This document shows positions 10,501 to 21,885 of a stretch of DNA of 64,000 nucleotides, in pieces; the stretch's first letter is position 1, and every line of letters begins with the position of its first letter. The stretch covers positions 62,001 to 126,000 of the forward strand of contig CAJNOP010000187.1 in the NCBI GenBank assembly GCA_905250075.1. The letters are read 5' to 3'. The position numbers and the translations under genes were made by a program. The stretch is from Rotaria sp. Silwood1. Lineage: Eukaryota; Rotifera; Eurotatoria; Philodinida; Philodinidae. The notes beneath the pieces are model-generated. The model was not told where the DNA came from, searched no databases, and saw only the letters and a program-made list of their open reading frames with translations.

Positions 10501-13500
10501 AAAATCATTTTCCTGATTCTGTGTACCCCTATAACAAGTCGAGTACTTCCTTAGAAAATTTTTGGCTACGCTTCTGGCAGAGTGTCACTGTGAGCGTGGC
10601 TCTAAGTGTCGAGTGCGGGTGAAATTTTGGATATAGATGCTGCTGTTAGGATGATCGTCATCTAGATTCTTAAAAATTGAGTTGTTGTAAATTAGTTACT
10701 GAGTTTTCAAACTATTTACTATGCTAAAGAAAAGTTTTTACTAAGCAAAAACTACTGTGCATGTAATAAAATCTATACTGAGCAATTAAATACAAACTGA
10801 ATTAATTTAGGAAAAAATACATTGAAAATTGTTGATATTTCATATCTTCACTACTGAGTCATGACTTTTTTTTTTGTTAACTTCTACTTCTATCGAATTC
10901 TACAGTATGTGATTTTTATAGAGAACTAAATGCTGAATCTTTTGGAAAAATATTGAGTTCGTAACTATGGATATGAAAGCAATATTGTGATCGTCATTTA
11001 TTGATGACCATTCGTTATTGATCAATTTTCTTTGATGCATATTTTTGAGGTTCTCTATTTATTGACTGATTTTTTTTCTGTAAAATAAAACCAGAGTAAC
11101 ACTTTCGAAATGTAACCCTAGAATTATAAAACTATAGTAAAGATTGATTTTCTCCACTGGAAACTACCTAATTATAATAGAGATAAGTTATTCGATTATC
11201 TTTTAAATTTATTTTTTAGTTAATCGATTTCGTTGTCCAAAAGGATGGAAACGTCTAGGTGGTTCATGTTATTATTTTCCTAGTTTCACATCGACATCTA
11301 TTACTGCAAATTATACATGTAATCATCTTCATTCTAATCTTTCAAATCTTTTACAAATACGAAATGTCGTTGAACTAGTTTATGCTGCTCATGTTTTAAC
11401 GAGAAATAATTTGTCATCATTAATGTTGTCTATTGATCCAAAATTTCTTAAAGGTAAGAAAAATATTTTTCTACGAATGAGGTTAAAACAAAAAGAAAAA
11501 AATTTTTTTTTTTTAGGAAAAAATCTCACAGAAATGTTAACAAATGATCAAGAACGATGGAAACGAACAAAAGAAAAAGCTCATAAAATGCGTATCAAAT
11601 ATCTTAATTTAACAACCAAAGTTGTCGAACGATTAAAATTGGTTGGTTTATATATGTTGAGACGCTCGAAAAAAATAAAACAATCATCTGAACAATATAC
11701 ACAACATGAAACAGCAATAAATACTAGTTTAATGATCAATGATAATGATAATGAATATGAATATGATGATCTTAATTCATCAGATGAAAGTGATGAATTT
11801 GAACAGATTGATGATATTCATGGTATTTGCAATCAAATCGCTTGGAATGCTTTAAATGATAGTTCAACTGTTTATATCCTAACAACGTATATAATATCAG
11901 ATAAAATTGTCTGTTCATTAAGTGATGTTGAATCTAACACTGAATATCATCATATTTGTGAATATGGTTTGTAATTTCAATAATAAAAAAATCAAATAGA
12001 TTATTTTCTTTGTAATATATAGTGCTTGATTCTTGTTTTGCAAATATTATTTGTGGTAAACATGGATATTGTGTCAATACGTTAGCAGGTTTCAAATGTT
12101 CCTGTTCATTTTTGTATGGTGGTCTTTTTTGTGAGAAACGTATGTAAAAACAGAAAAATTTATTTTTCTTGAAAATGTTTTATTAGTATTTTGTTTTATT
12201 TTTATTAAAGTCATAGAAGTCTAATTGAGCTGTTCTTTTATTAATAAATAATCTAACATGGGAGAACGTATAGTTAAAAAATCTACTGTTCAATTTTTGA
12301 AAATTTTTTTTGCACTATTTATCAACCTATATTAATCGAATGTTACTTGAATAGGTTTTTAATGCAAGATTATATCAAGATTGTGACAATAATAGATTTG
12401 AATATCGATAGAATTGATTTAGTTCTATGAGTTTAATCCATTTGCATCTCATTTATCAATAAAAAAAATTATCAATAGCAAAAAACTTCCTTTGAAGAAC
12501 TGTACGCTGGATGTGATAAGGGCTCCTCGTAATTAGTTAATATGTAGCAAAATTGGAACTTTAACTAGTATATTTACATCAAAATATGACTAATATTCAG
12601 ACTTTTAAGCTGAAAATCTTAAAAGATTAAAATTAGCGTTATTTCCAGGATTTGAAAAACGTAAAAAGAAACCTCTTCCCCAATCTTCAAAAAATCATTT
12701 TAGTACTGAAAAGTGTTTTTAACTAAGAAAATAAAGCGCCTCACATAGAATACCACCGCTAGAAATTTGACATTGTTAGATATAGTAGAAGAGTTACAGT
12801 TTTCTATTGTATGAAGAGTTTTAATTTATTATAATTAATTTCTTAATCATCAGGTAATCTGTTCTAATGAAAAAAAAGAGGATAGTGTGTTTTAAAGTCT
12901 TGTTTTTACTATTAAAATAAATAGCGTTTACTTTTGGATCTATAAAGTGAATAGAAAAATTCTTTTTCTCGATATTTATCTGATGACTTGATCGAATATT
13001 ATGAAAAATAACAATTAATGAATAGAAATAAATTATCGGCAAATAATTTGATTTATCTTTTTAGTATCAAAAGAAGGTCAACAAATTCTTATCAGTGTTG
13101 TTCTTATTATAATTCTATATGGAATCATACTCATACCGACTAAATACTTTTTACGGTAAATTATTTATCACACAAAATTTTCTGACTAAATAAAAAAGCA
13201 AATTACATTTATCGTTAAAGTAATAACATGACTAGTGGTTTTGAGTTAAAAAAAGTACTGTTACATGATTGTATATTAATAACAAAACAATAACTACTAA
13301 ATTGTGGATATCTTTTTATAAACAACTATCAACATTTATGACATCGTTTTTAGGAAACTATTTGCATACTTATAGAAGCAATCAGCAGTGTCACATATCC
13401 AAGATTTTGGAGATGCCACCACGTCTCCCGCGGGAGATGCCGCATCTCGCGCGAGAGATGTGGGTGTGGGTGTGGGGGATATGCATCTCTAAAGGAGATC

Positions 13501-16500
13501 TTACATCTCCAGTGGTGAATGACCACATCTCTCGAGTGTGGGTGTCGCGTCTCCCGCTGGAGACGCGGCATCTCCCACGGGAGATGTGGTGGCATCTCCA
13601 AAATCTTGGATATGTGACACTACTCTATACGCTGCTGAGAAATTAGCATTTGTGTTTAGAAAGTTGCATAGGTAGAGAATCAACTTTCGGATTAAGAAAT
13701 TTGCATGTAAAATTGAACATATACAATCACTAAAGTTTTCAAAATCTAGAAAAAAACAAATGAGCAATCTACAAAAAGCTAAAAATAATTTTTTTGTAGT
13801 TTTCTTGATGTATCAAATCTAATTTTTTTTTTATAATAGAAATCGTGACAAACCCTCAAAATCATCACAATCAGAAGGCGAAAATACGGAACAAGCAAGA
13901 AGTAATTACTTTGAACAATGTTTCAAATGCACAACAACGTAAATATCAGCTTCATAACTCATCACAAAGAATTATAGCCTATTTTTATAGAATAGAAAAA
14001 ATCAATAATGGTAACAGGAATCAATTATCAGTAATTAAGACAACTAATAAACCACAACTTAGCGACGCCATATTAAAAAAACTCAGGTAACTTTGTTTTT
14101 GAAAAATGATTCAGTGTTAGGATAATTCATCGCAGAAACGTTGGTCATGTGTAGAGCACATTGGATCAAAAATTCTGAATTAAGACTCACGTCCGGTTGA
14201 TCAAACCTTTTTCGTATCTGAATCTTCGCTAGGTTGAACCGTACTTTGATATTGTCAATGAAGTTTTCTAATCGGTATTACATAGCTGCCTCTAATCCAG
14301 TCGAATCCGAAACTAGCCTGACAAGCACTAGTCGCCTGACGCATCAGTCTCAAAGCATCCTAAACGAGCATTGAAAGTGTTTGAGTCAGATTAAATATGG
14401 ATGTGAGTATCTTGATTAGAATACACGATAGATCTTCATTCACACCGACTCTCACACATATCTGCGAAGAATTGTCCGATCACAAATAATTCATTTCATT
14501 TCATATTAGTTTTTGTTTTTAAACATATCTGTAAATCAAATTTTTCATTTTTCAAGACCTCCACGTAAATTATTAAGTCCAATTAAACGTAATCTTGTTC
14601 GTAATATTTGGGTTGGTCTTTTAAGTACATGTTTTTTATCAATCTTAATAATTGTAATACCAATAAAATATTATAAATTATATGAAATTGATAGAATTAA
14701 TGATAAAACATACAATTATTCACTTACTAATACAATCCATTTAGTAAGACAATGTGAAGAAACATTAGATTATTTGAACGAAAATAAAAAATTCTTTCCT
14801 TTTGCATTTTTTTTAATATTTATTTTTTCATGGTTTATTAAACGAGAAAAAAAATCGTTAATTAAACGAGAAAAAAAATGGTTAAATAAATGTGGTGATC
14901 GACCTGGTAAAACATAGACTTGACTTTTTATTTCTCAAGTCGCTGAAATTTTTCTTTAGGCTTATTATCACCAATTGAGCCATTTCGTATAGAAAATCGT
15001 TTTACAACAGCAACTGTTTTTGGAATTATTGCTTATGGTGTATTAAAAATTTTTGAAGGACTACTTTTTGGTTTAAATCAAACACTTAATCATGGTGTAC
15101 TTTTTGAAGTACTTATAAGAATAGGCATTATTGTTGCTCTCGGGTATATATTTGTTTAGAAGAGAGTGAAAATTCTTATTTACTTTTTTCTTGAATTGTT
15201 TAGACTTCGTTATTATCCAGTTCTTGCTTCTCTGCAATTACGAAATATTTTTGTTCGATTTTTTGCTTGTCTATATATACTCTGTGAGATTTTATATACA
15301 ATTGTACGAGAAGGTTCATGTATGGGTTTTCTACAATTAACAAAAAAACATGCAGTTGTCGAAGAAGCAAAACTTCGCGTGGTATGTAGATTAATATTTT
15401 CTTACAAACAAGAAAAATTATTTATTTTGTATATAATTATCAAAGAAAAACAAAAATTGTTTTTCATAAAAACATTGTAAAAATCTCTAAGAAGTTTTCA
15501 ATGTATTGAAATGAAAGATCTATGAAATAGAGTTCCTGTCGAAAAATAAATTTATGCATTCATAGAAGTAAATAAATAAATTTTTGAAACTATATAGGTG
15601 ATTCCTTTTTTTTTTAATTCTGATTCTGGAAAAATTCAAACTCATGAATAAATCATTTTGTTAGAACTGCTTGTAGTGTAGAGACAACCTGTTCAACTGA
15701 TCCTTTTCATTATTTAATAATCTTTTTGTCTATAGATACTATATAGTGTTTTAATAAAAACTCGCTCCTATTGATACTGGACTAAGCTATCAAATGTTTA
15801 ATATATCTATTTTCAAGAGACTCCAGATTTCAACTAGAATAACTTTTATAAACAAATTCAGAAGTATTGAACAAATTATCTTCGAGATATGAACTTTTCA
15901 AAAAATGCATTTTGTTTAAATTATCCATGTAAAACGATCTATATCTTAAAAGTTTCATCTCTCGAAGAGACTGTTCAAAATCTCTGGATTTTTTTTGTAT
16001 GGAATTCAGTGAAATTGAGTTCTCTATATGTGCAAAGTTTCAGATTAAAATTCAAAAATACGAGTTTTTCGAACAATATAGGATCCAGAAAATGAACATT
16101 AAAAAATCAATCACTTAGTCAAATATAAATAGGAATCGAAATCCATATAGAATTTTTATTAGGCCACTATCTAATATCTAGAAGCAAAAAATTATTAAAA
16201 TTGGATGGAGATAGCTGAAGAGATTCTCTCGTAAGCGATATCGATCCACAAGAAATCAACTTTATTTCACTTCATTGTTCTATAGTTGCATATCTTTTAC
16301 AATAGTTTAAAGTTATTAGTTAACGAAAAAAAGAACACTATTTTAGGAACTTGGTACATGGTTTATTATCTATGGTTTAATAAAAAATATTCCACATTTC
16401 TTTTTTCTATCATATATTGGTGCTGAATTATGTGTGCGTTTCGTATATGATTCAATATATGTACCAATAAAAAACAAGAAAAATATTTTGTTAACACCTG

Positions 16501-19500
16501 ATTTGGAATTTGATGAATTGAAATTTGCACAATATTATGTTACAAAATTACTTCGACGTAATTGTCCTGCATATCGAACAAATACTAAAAAAACTACAAA
16601 TATTAATAATCAAACTGCTCATGAATATCAATCAAAACAACAAAATATAAATAATCAATCATGTATTAAAAAATGTTTTAATTATTTCTATCATTGGGAT
16701 GATGATTTTCATTTTACAACAATAGCCACTTGTACTTATACAGTAGCTTTCGTTTTTCTTTATTATATAACATGTACATTTATTTTTTTATATCTTTCAC
16801 GAGCAAGCGGACTTATTTCATTGATAAGATCTTATATTGAACATTCAGCAAATGTTGGTAAGTAGTTTAAATGTTTATTGAAAAACATGTTTCTTTTTTT
16901 TCAATAATTAGTTTTGTTTTAATCCTATAGAATTAAATGATTCATTTACTTTAAAATATGAAATAATATCAAGTGCTATTTTAACGGCAATTATATACGG
17001 ATTTCAATTACTCATTGGAATGCAATATTATAAAAAACATAAACAAGATTTATATAAAGGTATGTCTATGGATATTCCATTACCAGGAAATATTTCATGG
17101 GATTCTATGGTATCGCATTCTGTACATTATGCTGGTTTTCTTGTTGGATATATGGCATGGGGTTTTGTTATTTGTTTTCATTTCATATTTTTAATCCTCA
17201 TTGGAATACGAATTATTTCATTACAAAGTCATCCAGTTGAATTAGGACTTGGTATTATTGTACCTATATTAGTTATTTATTTATTAAAAATGCTTATGAT
17301 GACATCAATAGGAAAAATTATATTTACAAAACACTCTAAAGACATAGATGATATGAAAAATCCCAAAACCTATGCAATATTTGTTTACTTCAGTTTTTTT
17401 GCTGGTAAACTATAAAGATAAAAATCTAATGAAATATTTATATATTTTTGCTTTTTTTCTGAAGATTGTTTTCTTGGCATAGCATCATGTATTATTCGAT
17501 TGCTTAAAGCAACATTTCTTAATGTAGCATTTATGGCTCGAATTGATTATAGCTTTCTTGGACGACCATTGGAGAAATTCGGTAATATATGTTCAATTAT
17601 ACTATATTGTAGAGAGAAATATTTTCCATTTAATTTGAAGCTATATATCGATACAATTAGACTAATGGTAAATACTATGAACATTCATGTTCAAGGATGG
17701 AACCGGTACTAGTTACTGATCGGTCCGATTCTCTTAGATTGGTACTAGTCTTGAAAAATTCAGGCTGGTTTCATTATTGCTCATGATTATCTTGATTTTT
17801 TACTTAGAAAAAAAAATGTTTTACAATTAGATGTCTAGAAAAAAAAAATGGAACTTCTTTGTATCTCACAAAACAAGTACCATCAGACTAAGCCATATAG
17901 ACTAGTATGATAGTGCTAATCGAAGAAACAATACTGACAAATATAAAAAACCTTGTACCAGCACTAACTGCAGCAGATGAATGTGGAGGATTTACAACAG
18001 TTGCTTTCACTTACATGTCAAGCTTATTTTAACATTCTTTTCATCATTCGTATATGAAAGACATTATTTTATAATTAACTTAAAATCTAAACATTGTGAC
18101 AGATATCAGATTCCAATTTTTGTTCTCATCCTGTCACATTATCTTCTATATGAGTATGTCAATATATATAGAAAAAAATGTCAGCTTGTTTCAACTTGCA
18201 TTGATTAAGATAGTGATTGTTCTCTGATAAGTTAACTCTTATAGTTCCAACGGTAAAAGCATTCGATTTCCTCAAAAAACAAATCATAAGCATGAACTAA
18301 CTCTTCTTATTTTAAACATGGTTTACTAAAATATACAAAATCCATTAAGTTCAAGCTCAAAAGTGATCTGTCGCTTGAGAATGTTCCCTTGTAAGTTAAT
18401 CACAAATGTCCATATTTTTTTTGTAAATATTCCAAAATTTACTTTGCTTACTTTGATATTTAAATGTAAAATATCTTTTATAGGTAAAAAACGTCTTAAT
18501 AACAGATATACATAGCTTTTACATGTAGCAATATAATAATTGTTAGATAAGTTTTATTTAATATATCTGCATAGAAGAACTTCATAATAATTACAACAAA
18601 AGAAAAACAAATCAATTTTCAAAATTTTCTGTAATAGAAAGTTTTAAATAAAATTCAATGAAATCATAGAGAATTAATACATGTAATATAATAGGATCAA
18701 TCATTAAAAAACAAACTGATCTTCCATTGAGATTTTTTTTTTTTCTTTTTTTTTTTTTTTGGAAAAATAAATAAGTTTTGTTTGAAATAGATATATTAGA
18801 TAATATTTGATCCAGTTAATCTTTCTACTTTCTTATGTCATATTTTTAGATGTTGGCTTTGATGCTTATGTCTCATATTTATATGTTGAAAAACAGTATT
18901 CAAATGCACTCGTGCTCGGTTAGTTTATCTCAAAAAAATAAAATAAATAGAACAAAATTATTTTTTATTTTAATTTATTTAGTTTTTTGTGATATACTTT
19001 GGAATGAAATTAAGAAAAAACGTTCTAACAACGTCAATCATTCTCACGATGAAAATGGATCTAGAAAAAAAAGAGAAAATCAATACGATACATCAATTCA
19101 AAATATTAATCATAATACAACGAATGATCAATTATGTTCTTCAATAGAGAATATAAATTCAAGAACAAAATTACAAAATATATCTACAGTAAAAAAAAAA
19201 CAAAAATAACTAATTGTAATTGTTCTTTGTTTCTTAGACATCTAATGAAACTAGTAAAACAATTGATAGTAGAAAACGAAAATCACAAAAATTTCCTACA
19301 TTAAATGATGAAATCCATATAGATAAGGATGATAGTTCTTTAAAACCATTAATAATATCATCTACTTTTCAAAAACAAGCACAATTATCAAAATCATCTA
19401 CTAATAGAACTAAAATATTAAATAATGAATCTCGTCGATCTAAACAAGATCAATCTGAGAATTTGACATTGAAACCATTTTCTACTACTGAAAAAAGTCT

Positions 19501-21885
19501 TCTACAAAAAAAATCTAACAAAAAGAAAATTTCGAAACAAACAATGGTAGATATCTCAGATTCAAGCATTGTAGAAGAAAATGATGATAATGAAGATACA
19601 GGTAAAATTTTTTAATACTATTAATATAATTCTTTCATTTAAACAATCTATACTAGATAATCAGATAGTAGAAGAAGATTTACCAATCAATGATACTCTT
19701 GTTAATATTAACCGATCATTTAAACATCAGCAAGATACAACTTCAATTCCATTTAATACTAATGATCGATTAGCACCGAAAATATCTAACACTACTCAAA
19801 ATACAAATTCTAGAAAATCTACAGAAAAATATCATCAAGACACAGTTCTAACAGAAGCAAAAGATGCTACTATTCGTGCAACCACTATCAATCCATTATC
19901 ATCAAATTCTCAACGATCATGTACAAATTCTTTAGCATATTTACGAACGAACTCAAATAATGCAGCTCAACAGCGTTCATTAGAACATGTGCCAAAACGA
20001 CCCAAGAGTTCCTTTTCAAAAAACCATGAGAGTAATAGAAATAATGACGATAATTATGATATTGAAACAACAAATAATAGAATTCAAACAGAGATTTCAA
20101 GTTGTTCTCATTCACCTAAAGAATCAATTCCATTAATATGCAATCATTCAAATAGGCAATTATCAGAACGAATACAAATAAAACAAAGTAATACAATTGA
20201 AGAAGACAAGAAAAGAAAAAGTCAAATTGCACGTATTCGATGGTTTCGTGCTTATACAATTATTCATAATTATCATTTATTTGATTTGAGACAATTATTA
20301 AAAAATTTTTCATATTCACAACAAAATCAACCAATCGATGAACAAATATCCAGATCAACAACTACTGATGAAAATATAGAATCTACAACTGTTCCACAAT
20401 CTAGACAATTAGTAACACAAAGATCAAAGTAAACTGTCATATTTCATTGAAAAATTCTTAACAAAAGACAATTTATTTATTAGATTTGAAAAAAAAAAGT
20501 CTTCCTTTAGATTAGTTTGATCGTAACATAATTTCACAATTGAATAACGACTATGCAGTGGATAAAAAAAAGTTTAGCACGTTCTTAGTGTTTAGTCTAT
20601 TTGTTTTCATTATCTAATGATAGTTGAAAGCGTTTATTTTTTATAAATTATTCATTATTGAATTGAACGGGCTACATATTGATATAAACTACTCATCCCA
20701 ATCAAAGACCCTCGAGTCAGACTTGCATCACGCACTATTTTTGAAATTTTACTCGGTGAACACATTTCGTCTTGATTAATTCGTATCTTCAGTGTTCTCC
20801 CTGCACGTCCTAAACCATGGGATAGCATGGAATGCGTTCCACACAACCTTACACAATATTGCGTCAGCGAACGCTAGATCATGAGGCAACGCGAGCCAGA
20901 CTCGTGGATTTCTGATCCCAATATTTGTTAATAAAATTTGCTTTCAAGTTACCGAAATTCCATGAGAAAGAGTATTAAAAATCGAACATAGTTATGTAAA
21001 TAATAACTAAATGATTTCGTTCATTTTTTAATTTTCTTTCTTATGAGTTACCTAGAAGTTGAATATGACACAAAATTTTATTAATCATTATTTTTATATC
21101 AGAATGAATAGTTTATACTAAAATGTACTTCGTTAGAGCCTAGATTGAACGATGTGCAATTATTGTGAAATAATATTAAAAGAAACATTGGCTAAGTATT
21201 AAAAACATGCTTATTTTGTTTCCATGCGTAAAAATGATTTCATAAAATTACAACTAAAATATCTATGCTCCTACAATTATTCTGATCTCAGTTTTTATAG
21301 TTCACTCTGAAAATTATCGAAATCATTATTTGAATCTCTTGCATAAGTTGTCCTTGAGGAGAAATCTAAAACAAAATAAAAACTATGTTAGAATTTTTTC
21401 CTTCATCTGACATCGATTTGTTTTTCAGAGGAAACACATGTGAATCACAATCTCCTATATTTAATCGTTTCTTATCATTATCTACCATCAAGGAATGTCC
21501 AACAAGTCCAGCTGAACAATATATTTCACGTGTGGTCTCACAATTAATTCTTGCTGATAGTCAAAGTTTAGCTTCATCGAAAAGGACAAATGTATCACCA
21601 CAAGAAAATACTCATTCACCATCACCTGGATTTTCACCTACATCAGCTGAATCGACATATCAGTATTCATCAGGAATTTCTAAAAACACAAATTTATCAA
21701 AACTTCGTAAACAAATGTCTCATGATCAACATATGCAAGTATGGTATGAAGATGAAATAAAAAAGTTTCAAAAAAATCGACCACATTCTTATTTATATGG
21801 TTTACCACCTAACTATCATGAAAAAAGAGAATTTCAACAAAATGCATTATTAAAACAAAAACCTTTCTTCAAAAATGAAGAATAA
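7515..21885 (+). CDS. gene A: C-type lectin / EGF / STRA6-like receptor, 18 exons
   Basis: Exons 7515-7677, 11220-11453, 11517-11966, 12023-12139, 13065-13155, 13840-13901, 13978-14086, 14557-14906, 14960-15143, 15204-15381, 16347-16857, 16931-17404, 17465-17581, 18850-18918, 18983-19188, 19238-19601, 19657-20428 and 21429-21885 give 1635 aa. Order: signal peptide (1-24), lectin-like domain (about 56-282; CPKGWKRLGGSCYYF opens it, C(x14)CEY closes it), six-Cys EGF (about 284-320), helix (about 327-347), basic linker, helix (about 418-440), STRA6 core (about 475-1045) and disordered tail. STRA6 marks: C-x2-RPGLLSPIEPF (human VRGRPGLPSPVDF), LRYYPVLASLQL (ALYYPLAACAT), DCFLG...GRPLEKFG, DVGFDAYVSYLYVE (DPGYYTYRNFLKIE) and RWFRAYTIIHNYHLFDLR (RWGLAYTLLHNPTLQVFR). 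STRA6 moves retinol across the plasma membrane; the ligand here is unknown. Exons 6/7 are the least certain, but this splice keeps the frame. Confidence 0.8.
8479..8766. mobile_element. MITE with CCCAGGT termini and TTGTT flanks
   Basis: A 288-bp GC-richer island bounded by CCCAGGT and ACCTGGG, flanked on both sides by TTGTT, which would be a 5-bp target duplication. The interior is built from repeated GTCGGA/TCCGAC words in both orientations, so it can fold extensively. Non-coding, so non-autonomous; the superfamily is not certain. Confidence 0.72.
8990..9612. repeat. degenerate inverted repeat
   Basis: Sequence at about 8990-9049, containing ACTCATAGGTTAG and GAAAATAAAGTTTGAAC, is the inverse of about 9551-9612 (GTTCAAACTTTATTTTC, CTTAACCTATGATTCTC). 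The arms are imperfect and the interior is unremarkable. Probably an old foldback element. Confidence 0.5.
10195..10815. repeat. foldback-like inverted repeat, about 620 bp
   Basis: The left arm near 10200-10255 (ATTAATT, AAATGCTCAGTATA, ATGTGCA) pairs with 10750-10812 (TGCATG, TATACTGAGCAATT, AATTAAT). The interior is G-richer than its surroundings, with repeated GTGTAAAGTG-type words. Non-coding. Confidence 0.5.
13387..13621. mobile_element. near-perfect palindromic MITE in gene A intron 5
   Basis: A 235-bp element with long terminal inverted repeats starting AGTGTCACATATCC and ending GGATATGTGACACT. Pairing extends about 60 bp inward at near identity. The core is a chain of GAGATG/CATCTC words around small GC palindromes (CTCCCGCGGGAG, CTCGCGCGAG). 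Its CpG content is strikingly higher than the AT-rich host. No open frame; no clear target duplication. Confidence 0.8.
18358..18396 (-). repeat. solo terminus related to the 43577-46340 foldback
   Basis: In gene A intron 13. Read on the minus strand, the 39 bp begin ACTTACAAGGGAAC and end GATCACTTTTG, matching the foldback's terminal repeat (ACTTACGAGGGAAC ... AATCGCTTTTG) at about 30 of 39 positions by eye. I did not find the partner end, so this is a remnant. Confidence 0.45.
20655..20870 (-). other. coding-like orphan fragment inside gene A's last intron
   Basis: A minus-strand open stretch of about 70 codons, GC-richer than its surroundings, with normal-looking composition (for example RINQDEMCSPSKISKIVRDA). 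I do not recognise it. It may be a fragment of a transposon gene or chance. No start, intron or partner exon could be assigned. Confidence 0.2.

Larger units (their letters stand above)
7678..11219. other. gene A intron 1 (3.5 kb), repeat-rich
   Basis: Separates the signal-peptide exon from the lectin exon. It holds three inverted-repeat elements (listed separately) and no coding exon that I can support. Gene B has an unalignable 2.9-kb intron at the same position. Confidence 0.7.

Noticed and set aside
13387-13621. Regular GAGATG/CATCTC words as a CRISPR-like array
   Set aside because: Words are irregularly spaced, alternate in orientation and lie within a terminal-inverted-repeat element in a eukaryotic intron.
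13840-14086. Apparent frameshift in gene A between exons 5 and 8
   Set aside because: Treating 13902-13977 as a 76-nt GT-AG intron restores the phase, and the resulting residues (KPQLSDAILKKL) align with gene B (RPTIAQEIIEFL), so no lesion is needed.
16219-16236. Another possible foldback terminus in gene A intron 10
   Set aside because: Only about 15 of 18 bases match CACTTACGAGAGAACGTC, and similarity does not continue inward.
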